DNA from: Paralichthys olivaceus
Taxonomy: Eukaryota; Chordata; Actinopteri; Pleuronectiformes; Paralichthyidae
Reading direction: 5' to 3'
Assembly: GCF_024713975.1 (NCBI RefSeq)
Contig: NC_091097.1
Span: forward strand, 7,868,861-7,932,860
DNA length: 64,000 nt
In this document: piece after piece, positions 55,139 to 64,000 of the stretch
How positions within the stretch are numbered: position 1 is the stretch's first letter
Layout: every line of letters begins with the position of its first letter
The notes under the pieces: generated by a model
The model's input: only the letters and a program-made list of their open reading frames with translations
Told to the model about the DNA's origin: nothing
Database searches by the model: none
Translations under genes and position numbers: made by a program

Positions 55139-58100
55139 TCAGTCCTGGTTCTCAGGTGGCTGAACTTGAGCCTTGCGGTACTTGCACTGGATCCACACCC
55201 TGTACATGGTGAGCTGTTTCCCTCTGTTCACCTGTAGCCTTCGGTCTACAAGGTTCTGCACTTTCTCCAGTCCTGCCTCAGCAAACAGCTCATGAAGCTC
55301 ATCTGAAGTAAAACAAGAGGCACAGCAGTATTTGACTAAAGCACTATTCTGCAAATCATTTCTTTATCACTAACTTATTTTTTTTATTTCATTCTTTTAC
55401 CTTGAGTAAAGAAATACACTCTTGTTCCATCACCTCGGACATAAAAGTTATCTGACAGACACCTTCCTATAAAAGAAGTAAAGAGTCGAAATGTACGTTA
55501 TTTCCTTATAATCTGCAAGTGCTGTCTACAATAATCATTTACATATTTAAATGTAGAATACTTTGACTGTCATTTTAAATGCCTGAACACTAACGTAGTG
55601 GTTAGTACTGAAATACTGCAAACAGAATAACAGAGCACATTTTTAAAGATCAGCACAAGGGATCATCCATGAATTATGGATCTCTGAATCTTAACAGCCT
55701 TTGGACTCTTGCTGGATTTTAGTCTGATTAACCTTTCTTGAAGCGGAGCTGTGCCATGTCGTAGCGTCCATAGTCCCTGAGCAGCATCACTCCCCCAGGC
55801 TTAAGGAGCCGCGCCAATCTACTGATGGATGCCTGCATCCTGAGACAGGGGTGAGAAACAATGCAGTGTTTCATAACATTCAATGAGTAAAACTAAAAAA
55901 TAAGAGGGAGGGCGGAGAAAAAGTTCATACTTGTCAGGATGCAATGCTGATAGTACAAAGATTAGCACTATAACATCAAGGGTTCCATCAGGGACGGGGT
56001 AATTGGCTTCCACATCGCTCAAGTCATGAACAAAGGCGAAGCAGCGCTCAGGGTCGTACTCTGGATTAGTCTGATGAGAAGAGGGCAATTTTAATTCATT
56101 ACTTAGCCCACATTCCCAGAGATGAATCCCTAGCAACACACCATTGCTACGATAACATAATCATCTTACCTTCACTAACTCCACAGCAGTGCTGGAGAAA
56201 TCACAGCAGTAAACAAAGAGTCCCGGGTCACTGCAAAAAGCAAAGCTGCAGTTACGTAAAGTAAATGATTCAGCTTGCTTTACTGGATAGTTCAAACATG
56301 GTCTGAAATTTCAGTGTCTTAGCCGCACTTACTTGTTGGTTTTCAGTATTGGAAAAACCGTGTTCCCTACACCGCAGCCAACCTGTAAAAACAAATAGTA
56401 ACACTTATAGCAGCCATCTTAGAGAATAAATCCTGACAGCAAATACAGGTTGATGTTAACATCTGCAATGGCTGAAAAAATCTCAAAATTTAATTCAGTA
56501 AACTACAATGTCACTCAGTAGAGTGTGCACCTCTGCCAAGGCCCAAAAGTACCCTTAAATTCAGCCGAGCTGCACCAAAATTGTTTCATCAAGAGCCATG
56601 CATTGGTCACTGGGAAATCATTGGAAATTAAAACATCCAACAACAAAAAAAAACACACTCTCTAAAAATAAAAAATCCTGGTCCATGGCCCTGTTTCAGA
56701 TCTGCACCAAATTAAATGGGTTCTTCCCTTCTTCCCTTAAAAAACAAACTAACATAACTATCAACCAACCAACAAACGAACAGGGGTGAAAACAGGGGTT
56801 TTATTTTCTTTAGTATTTACTTAGAGCAACCTTCTAATTTGTGCATGAGCTAGATTGTTTTATCTGTTAAGGTTAGTGCAGTAGTCTATTAGAAGTAGAG
56901 TAAAAATAGGCTTTTCATGAAAATGGTTAATTTACACCAAATTTTAATCAAATCTCTTAATACGTTTTGGAGATGTTTTTTCATTAAGTGTATGGGGTGA
57001 ATGTTTAGGTAACTTATGTTCAAATTAATCTCTCACCTCCATAATGCGATATCTAGCAGAGGAGCCAGGAAAGTCACCATCTGCAACCTCTCTGCTTTGC
57101 TCTTGATCCAGAGTGTCCTGCTGAACGTCGTCTGTGCTGGAGTCTTCAGGATGGGATTCGAGGTTCAGGAGGCCACACTGCGGGGCCAACTCTGGGAACT
57201 CTGTGAAGAGCCAGTGGCGGTCTTTGAAGAACCGATTCTCATGGATTGTGTAGAAATCATTCCAGTACTCATTGGCCCGGCTGTCGTATTCCTCTGCAAG
57301 AGAAGGTAAGGCCAGTGTGATACTGATAATCTGCCACTTCCTGCCATGTTTACAAATCATCAACATGAAGATGAGCACATCAATTAATTCCAGACAGAAC
57401 TTTATGATTATATTTGTGTTCAAAGAAACAATAGTGAGAGGGTCAATTTCTGTATCTTTTAGCACACTAATAAGTGCAAATGCATCATAACGGTATGAAG
57501 TTATAGTTCTGTTAACAGGCGACAAAAATGCAACCTTGTTTCTGCTGCGGTAGAGGCTGACTGTTTTCCAACACTTTATTCTTAGCAGCTGCTTCTTGTT
57601 CCTCGCTCCACTCCACGTTGTCCCTGTGCACAACAGAAAACCTTCAACATGTGACATTCAGACAAGGCTGGGCAATCTTCCAGCACTACCACAGATGAGG
57701 AAAGATAAGATACAACAAGATAAGATTAAACCATCCTTTATTTATAAATGTCCTTTTAGCAGCAAAGAGGACAGACAAAAAATAGACAGCAGTTACAGTA
57801 CTAAATAAGTAAACAAGCAATATAAACCTAATAGGACTGAGATTGCACACACTGAATTGGACAGATAGAAATGAGCAATATGGTGATACATCATATCAGA
57901 TTCATTATAATCAGTTCTCAGTTAAATATTTGAAGTATCAGTCGAATAAAACAAGAAAAAAAGACTTTAGATCATGTTATATTAAACTATTAACTGATAT
58001 ATCATCCATTCATTGATCAATTGAGAATATTATGAGCACAATAGTCAACAATTTGAATATTGTTAGTTTGAAGCCCCTTACTTTATATATTTTTGTATTA

Positions 58101-58402
58101 CAGTATTACAAAGTGACTCCGTTGAATTGTTGAAATGATGACCTGAGGTTATTTGACAGCATCTATGTTTTAGTTACTCTATAATCATGACAACAAACAA
58201 CAGAGATCAGTGACAGTGATGCATTCATGTCACGTCGTGGATCCACTGACCACGCGTTGTGCTGGAACACCTGCCGCGGGTCCGTGAGCAACCGAGTCCC
58301 GAACTGAGGCCTCTTCACGTCCCCGGAGGACGAATCCTTCAGAGTCAGCCCCGTGTCACCGCTCCCTGCCTCCGCCGAGACCACGGCATGGGGCGCCGCC
58401 AT
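55139..58402 (-). CDS. mettl2a: tRNA N3-methylcytidine methyltransferase METTL2
   Basis: Class I SAM-dependent enzyme that makes m3C at position 32 of cytosolic tRNA-Thr and tRNA-Arg in mammals, with DALRD3 needed for some tRNA-Arg. Nine coding exons: 58251-58402, 57535-57623, 57037-57293, 56333-56382, 56170-56230, 55931-56070, 55733-55839, 55401-55466, 55139-55302. They sum to 1,086 nt, 361 aa (human about 378). Visible words: [15 protein letters not shown], the SAM motif [69 protein letters not shown] and [10 protein letters not shown]. The MAAPHAVV start aligns with the human start. An in-frame ATG 75 nt further upstream is discussed separately. The variable middle (57037-57293) is shorter than in human. 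Confidence 0.96.
56520..56800 (-). repeat. Dispersed teleost repeat, copy G (inverted, rearranged)
   Basis: The reverse complement contains GGTGCAGCTCGGCTGAATTTAAGGGTAC, TTGGTTGGTTGATAG, GGGAAGAACCCATTTAATTTGG and GTGCAGATC, all blocks of the same family as copies A-E. It lies in a mettl2 intron. Confidence 0.7.
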
Positions 58403-58480
58403 GTTGGATCTGACGCGACGGAAGAAGGGCCGGGCAATGAAGTGTGCTGCGTTCACAGACACACATGAAATAAACACACT
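58403..58480 (-). promoter_or_regulatory. mettl2a: mettl2 5' leader with in-frame upstream ATG
   Basis: The frame stays open upstream of the MAAPHAVV start to an ATG at 58477-58475. It reads MFISCVSVNAAHFIARPFFR then RVRSN. Exon 1 itself (58251-58402) is CpG-rich, so the promoter is probably here. Whether transcripts reach the upstream ATG is unknown. Confidence 0.4.
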
Positions 58481-58502
58481 CGTGAAATAAAAGAGGGTCG
58501 GT

Positions 58503-58566
58503 TGTATTTGGTATTTGGGTTTCTGTGGTATGGCAGAGTGTAGCTGTAGTTATCTGGCAGATGATG
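58503..58566 (+). repeat. 64-bp repeat, copy 1 (mettl2 5' flank)
   Basis: Matches 62007-62070 at 63 of 64 positions (A/G at 58530/62034), same orientation. Begins TGTATTTGGTATTTGGG and ends CTGGCAGATGATG. Confidence 0.92.
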
Positions 58567-59743
58567 GTTGATCGATGGATGGTTACATAGATAGATGAGC
58601 TGCGGAGGCTGTGCATATACACAAGTGGTCAATTATCATTTCAAAAAATGATGAATTGAGTGTAATGAAATTATACAACACAAAAAGTTGCAAAGGATGG
58701 TGGGTGCAATGCACTTAGATTTTGTTGGGGATTTAAAAAACAGTATCTGCTTTATAATTACTAACGTGTAGTGCACCGCATGTTTTCCAGGAGATAACGT
58801 GAAGGCGACACGAGTCTTTGTCCAGATCAGACTCTGTGGTCCAGATGTACAACTCACCTGATCCACTGATCCTCGTCACCACACTATAAGTACACATGCT
58901 GCTTGACAATAGGAACACACAACGCTTCTATTGCACACATTCTCCTTATAAGCCACAACATCGGATCAGTGCATTGTTTTTACAGCAGAGGGAGACACAT
59001 ACCAGTGTTTCCTGTGCTGAGGTTCACTGCTGCTACTTAGAGCCACATGAATGAGGAGAATGCTTGGACTGAAATTACACAGAATGAGTTTATGTGCACC
59101 AAAGACTTTCAGCTGTCCAAACAAACAAATGAACTAACAAACAACAACCCTCTGTCACTGCTAACATGAGTGTGTGAAATTATTATCAAAATTGACATTT
59201 AAACCATTCAACATGCATTTTTGGATTGGTTTTTGTCCCCACCTATGGGCTGCACTCAAAAGGTTTAAGCAATGTGCTTGCATAGCCTACAAAAACTTTT
59301 TAACAATTAAATGGACTGTAGTTGTGTAGTATTTCTCGTGTCAATGACTACTCAAAGCTCTTTAGACTAGAAGTCACATGCCACAGGTGACTATGGTTAA
59401 GGAGATATAGTGGGATTCGATTTGCATAGACCTCCTCCCGGCACTGCAGATAGAGACACTCACCATGAAGAACCATGATGTACAGTGAGATTCAGCTGAA
59501 AAGAGGATAAATGCCACTTACCAGTGATCAAACCCTTTAAATTACAGTAAATTAGCTGTCTCAGGGATTAAACATGCACAGTAATGTCCCTAAAATTATT
59601 CAAACAAACAATACACATGTTTAGAATAAGGTAGAATATGCATGGGCATATTTGATGTACATGAAACCAGGAAGATAAACAGCAGGCTATGCATATTTGT
59701 TTGAGTCGTACATGTAATGACTGACTGTTGCCTTGCAAGGAGT
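58567..59743. other. Spacer between mettl2 and itgb3
   Basis: No recognisable gene. In mouse an EF-hand gene (EFCAB family) lies in this interval. No exon of one was seen here. AT-rich sequence without obvious repeats. Confidence 0.6.
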
Positions 59744-59749
59744 TTTATT
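59744..59749 (-). other. itgb3: Candidate itgb3 poly(A) signal (AATAAA)
   Basis: AATAAA on the minus strand about 1.6 kb beyond the itgb3 stop codon. Nearer ATTAAA variants exist, so the 3' UTR length is uncertain. Confidence 0.35.
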
Positions 59750-60964
59750 GTCGTGCTGGTGTGAGCAGGATGTGGTGACACAGATATGCTGTGAATGTTT
59801 GACAACATTCAAAGTTAAATGACCATAACTGGTACCATATAGAACACCAGTGAACTGAAAAAAAAATGCAGGCGGGCGATAAGGCCTAAGTTTGATGACA
59901 ACAGGAAATATTGTATGCCATGATAAAAATGTCAGACAGACAGTTTGAACTCTACACACCGATGTTCATTTTAGTAGTTTTCCAACACTCACATCATATT
60001 GAACTTGTTTAAATTGATCGCAGGAACTTATCCTACTCATCCCTTTTTGTTTCTTTAATTTGAAATTTGTGTGACATTTGTGAATCCAAGACACATATAT
60101 CAAAAATGAGGATCCACAAGCATCATCAAGTGTTCACATGTTGAGCTGTGATCCTCTCACAGAGTAAATATAGAATTTACTATCTCTGTTCAGATATTTA
60201 AACACATTGGGTCCGAAATATTAAAGTCTTTCCCACTCATTCTGATCTTGATAAGGGAAGTCATGTTTTGTAGATCATGGTGTAAAGAACAAGAGATAAA
60301 CCACAGGTTTGTTCTTCTTTTTTTTTTAAATGTGCAAAAACAAACAAATACAAAAAACAGTGAACGTTTGTGCCATGTCCTGAGAGGATCAGAGCTTTTA
60401 ACCAAAATACACCTCACACTGTATCTCACACTATCTCCCATAAACATAAAGAGGTTAAAGAGCATTTTCAGTGTAACATAACCAACAGTTCAGCAATGGC
60501 AGGACAAATCACTATGTACAAAAACAACAAATAGAAAAACAGCCCAACAATCACAAAAACAGGTGGTGACGCAGTGATAAAGAAACATTCCATGGTATCA
60601 ATAAAGTTACCATTGCTGGTGTGCATTCAAAAACAATACAAACCACAGTCATCATTGTAAAACAAGTTATCCTGAAGATTTGCTGGGTTCAACAATTACT
60701 ATAAACTATTTTGTATCATAAAAAAGAGATGGTAATTAATATGAAAGGCACTGAACCATGTTTTAAAAAAAAATAAAACATTTAAATTCTATGGTGCACA
60801 TTTTAGTTCTCCTAAAAAACTTTGTTCTGATTGGTTTGGAAACTGCCCTTTTCAATTTTATGAAAAGAGAAGTGCAGGAATATGCTGCAGCTGCACTCTG
60901 AAACAGAAAATTACAACTTTAATAAAAAAATAAAAGCGAAACAAGGCTTAGATGTAATCCTGAA

Positions 60965-61120
60965 CATGAATCCTGGACAGGTATCACAGAGCCATCATAC
61001 AGAGACAAACAACCATTCACGATCACATTCACACCTATGAGCAATTTAGAGCCTCCAATTAACCTAACTCTGATGTGCATGTCTTTGTACTGTGGGAGGA
61101 CCTGGACAGAACCCACTCAT
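60965..61120 (-). mobile_element. LINE 3'-end fragment in the probable itgb3 3' UTR
   Basis: Contains GGACAGGTATCACAGAG, GACAAACAACCATTCACGATC, CACATTCACACCTATGAGCAA and AATTAACCTAA, then CATGTCTTTGTACTGTGGGA. Its reverse complement matches, in order, the blocks of the plus-strand element at 63690-64000. It is an old, truncated copy. Confidence 0.75.
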
Positions 61121-61332
61121 TGTAGACATGACAGTTTAAAACCCAAAACTGAAGAGCATGCAACCAGCCTCATGTGACTCATATTAACAGTTCTCATTAT
61201 TTTTCAACAGGCTGCTGTCTTCAGTTACAGTAGCTAGTCACATGACAGTGTAAGCTTCTTCCCGTCCAATTCTGTGCTGATACATTCCATCTTTGTCACT
61301 GACCCCTGAGTGTTTCTCTCTCCATTTAGTCA

Positions 61333-63562
61333 TCAGTTGCCGCGATACGCTACGTTGGTGAAGGTGGAGGTGGCGCCCTTATACAGAGGATTGTTACCCT
61401 GGGAAATGAAAACAGAAGTGGCACTGTTTTATTCAATCTCACACTGATGATCACAACTTTTTGAAGGGTGATGTCGATCCGCAGCAGAGGACAGCCAGAT
61501 TCTGTTACAATACTCCATTCATCCTAAAAGCAGGAGCATTTAGTTTAGGTTATTATTATGTCCCAATTATAAATATTTCTCACCGTATCCCACTTGGCTT
61601 TGGCTCTCTCCTCCTCAAACCTGGCAAACTCTCTGCGATCGTGGATGGTGACCAGCAGCTTCCAGATGAGGAGGCCAACCAGGCCCAGTAGCAGAATGGC
61701 TCCGACCACCGCCGGGAGCAAAATCAGGACATTTGGACCCTCGGGGCACTCTGAGAGCAGAGAGCCAAACAAAGGGTTCATTTCTAATGCTGTTAGATAT
61801 TTTCTTTTAAAGTCAAAAAACCACTGCAGTACTCCAGTGTCAGACACTCTGCTGCACAACTGTAGATGTGCTATAGATTTATTGTATGAATGTGTGTGTG
61901 AATGGGTGAATGGCAGTAAACTGTACTGTGAAGCGCTTTGAGTGGTCATCAAGACCAGAAAAGTGCTATATAAATACAGACCATTTACAACAAGTCACTA
62001 CACTGATGTATTTGGTATTTGGGTTTCTGTGGTGTGGCAGAGTGTAGCTGTAGTTATCTGGCAGATGATGTGTTCTTTACAGAGGAGCATATTATTACAT
62101 GCTCATACTGTTCCCCTGATGCCGTAGCGTGCCAGACACAGACTGAAATGACATTCAAGAACACACCATTCTGTGCTAATAATGTAATCAGAATGTAATG
62201 CACGGTGTGTGCACAGCAACTCTTACAGTACCTGGCTCTTTTACCACAAACAGAATGGATTTGCCACTTTCATCTTCGTAATACTGGAAGTGCTCCACGC
62301 AGTCATTTTCGTCTTTGTATGAGCAATTCACTGCATTTCTGTTATGGGAACCTGCGGGATGAAGATGATAAGAAGAAACAGGGTAATGAAAATGATTTCA
62401 AGGTACGGTGAATTATCTTTAATATTTGTTAGTCCATTATATTCTTTGGTCATGATGTGCATGTCAAGGCTCCAGCCACTTTCAAACTTCTGCTCATATG
62501 TTCAGAAAAACAGCATTTTTTCCACAACAGCTCAGAGTTACATTATGAAATTAAAGAAATTAGAGATGGAAGATTTCTCACCCAGTTTATCCACTACTCT
62601 GATCTCATCTTTGCAGATCTTGTTGCAGCTGTTGTCTGTGGTGTACTGTCCTCTCTTGAAGTGCTGACACTCAACACACTTCCTGTGGGCAAAAGAATAG
62701 AAACAAGATGTTGTTTATATCAAATGAACCCTTGTTAATGTCTGCCGACTATCAAGGCTGAGGAGAACGATTGACGTTGTCCTGCTGTGAAACTACAACT
62801 GAATTTATTGGGTTTGTGTGAGGGAGTAGTTTGTTATCATTCTGGACTGTCAGGACATCATGATAAAATAATATAGACTAGCATGGATGAAATTTCTTAA
62901 ATTCTTTGCTGTAGCTTATTTTACCAGCGAGTGGCACAACCTGAAGACGGCATAGTCAGTTGTTTAGAAACACGGTAATAAAAAAATCTTATCTGACATC
63001 ACCACAGGTCAAGATGATCTCACACATCTCACTGCATATCATGTTACAGCTTATTGGAAACTAGAGGATGAGTTTCCATTATATTTTAAATATTCATGGT
63101 CCCCAAAGGATCAACCATTTCCATTTTTAGCCCTTTTTTGCACCACCCTTGGGTCAAAATGTTATCTTTGGATCTCATAAACTAATCTCATGGCAGACTG
63201 CATGACATTTCTCAAGCACACTCAGGCTCCCAGAGAAATAAATCCTTTGGCATTTCCTCTAGTCGAGTGCCAGCCTTATGTTTATTCTCTCCAAATCATA
63301 GCGTATAGAAGGAGGGACTCTTTGTGATGGAGAACTCACTTTTTTATAGTGCAGGAATCCGGACAGGTGGGGCACTTCTCACAGGTTTCTCCGTAGGCAC
63401 CGGGTTGAGTGCACTGACAGACCCCACACTCACAGTTCCCCCGGCCGGTGCACAGCAGACCAATGCTGGACATGCAGGTGTCTATAATTGTGCTGCAGTT
63501 GCAGTCATTTCCTTTCCAGCCGGCGTCACACTGGCAGTAGCCACAGCTACACTTCCCATGAT
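61333..63562 (-). CDS. itgb3: Integrin beta-3, C-terminal part (partial at right edge)
   Basis: Adhesion receptor subunit that pairs with alpha-IIb or alpha-V. Exons seen: 63340-63562 (EGF-like repeats: [25 protein letters not shown]), 62582-62682, 62232-62351 ([20 protein letters not shown]), 61584-61750 ([20 protein letters not shown] membrane helix, [19 protein letters not shown]) and 61333-61398 ([20 protein letters not shown] + N, stop). Phases agree. The talin-binding NPLY and the kindlin-binding TSTFTNxxY are kept. The tail identifies beta-3 rather than beta-1, -5 or -6. The N-terminal part, including the ligand-binding I-like domain, lies beyond position 64,000. Human ends RGT, this copy RGN. 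Confidence 0.95.
61840..61985 (+). mobile_element. SINE tail fragment in an itgb3 intron
   Basis: GTGTGTGAATGGGTGAATGGCAG, GAAGCGCTTTGAGTGGTCATC, AAGACCAGAAAAGTGCTATATAAATACAGACCATTTAC is a tail shared, in its first part, with the minus-strand SINE at 16.3 kb. I remember it as a very common fish SINE end. The tRNA-like head is missing. Confidence 0.72.
62007..62070 (+). repeat. 64-bp repeat, copy 2 (itgb3 intron)
   Basis: Near-identical to 58503-58566, in the same orientation and about 3.5 kb away. It starts about 20 bp after the SINE tail. Confidence 0.92.
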
Positions 63563-63689
63563 CTGAAAGAATTAAAAAGGGATGAGGATGTTGAAAATAG
63601 TCGACTTCATAATAACAAAATCAAAAGATTACATTTTTATGTTCATTCAGATATGTTTTTCAGTGTCCATAATCCCACAGGAGTACTGT

Positions 63690-64000
63690 TGCTTCACAGC
63701 AATAAGGTTCTTGTTTTGGTCTCTGTATGGTTCTCTGTGTTTGCATGTTGTCCCCGTGTATTTGTTGGTTTCCTCCGGTTACTCTGGCTTCCTCCCGCAG
63801 TCCAGAGACATGCAGATTTAACTGGATACTCTAAATTGACCATTGATGTGAATGTTAGAGCGACAAATTGTTTTGTCAGCCTTGCCATAGACTGGCAATC
63901 TGTAAAGGGTGTACTCCGCCTCTCGCCAGTGTCTGCTGGGATTGGCTCCCGTCCCAATGCAACCCTTAAAGGATAAGCGATATAGATAATGGATGACGGA
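63690..64000 (+). mobile_element. LINE-type 3' end, running into the right edge
   Basis: Ordered blocks GGTTCTCTGTGTTTGCATGT, TTTCCTCCGGTTACTCTGGC, CTTCCTCCCGCAGTCCAGAG, ACATGCAGATTTAACTGG, ACTCTAAATTGACC, ATAGACTGGCAATCTG, GTGTACTCCGCCTCTCGCC and GGATAAGCGATATAGATAATGGATGA. I recall this as the 3' region of an abundant fish retroelement. No reverse-transcriptase frame is present in the window part. Confidence 0.75.

Overview
The window is nuclear DNA of a ray-finned fish, most likely a percomorph-type teleost (inferred). Genes have many short exons with GT-AG introns, there are long CA/GT microsatellites, and several dispersed repeats look like common teleost families. I see no bacterial, viral or CRISPR-like content.

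Four protein-coding genes lie head to tail on the minus strand. From right to left they are the 3' part of an integrin beta-3 gene (itgb3, about 61.3 kb to beyond the right edge), a complete mettl2 tRNA-m3C methyltransferase gene (55.1-58.4 kb), a complete tlk2 kinase gene (44.3-53.8 kb) and a complete mrc2 (Endo180) collagen/mannose receptor gene (19.4-41.2 kb). I rebuilt the exons by hand from splice sites, reading phase and remembered mammalian proteins. mrc2 has 29 coding exons (4,410 nt, 1,469 aa), tlk2 has 20 from its conserved start (699 aa), and mettl2 has 9 (361 aa). All three sums are divisible by three. The last five coding exons of itgb3 are present.

The gene order Itgb3-Mettl2-Tlk2-Mrc2 matches what I recall of mouse chromosome 11. 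In human, ITGB3 is separated from METTL2A-TLK2-MRC2 on chromosome 17. No EFCAB-type gene is visible between mettl2 and itgb3 here. The genes do not form a pathway: they are a receptor for collagen uptake, a chromatin kinase, a tRNA modifier and an adhesion receptor.

The left 17 kb has no recognisable gene. It holds microsatellites, a tRNA-derived SINE, a few homeodomain/octamer-rich stretches that could be enhancers, and an isolated CpG island near 6.4 kb with a plausible first exon on the minus strand. Introns and spacers carry repeats, including a 333-bp TTAA-flanked MITE in a tlk2 intron, LINE 3'-end fragments, and at least seven pieces of one teleost repeat.

No new biological system is evident. 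The observations most worth checking are: a likely GC-AG intron in mrc2; an in-frame 87-nt candidate cassette exon between its ricin-type and FNII domains; two skippable microexons; alternative tlk2 donors that would change its N-terminus; an in-frame mettl2 extension that looks like a mitochondrial presequence; a WND-to-WDD change in CTLD2; and an RGT-to-RGN change at the integrin C-terminus.
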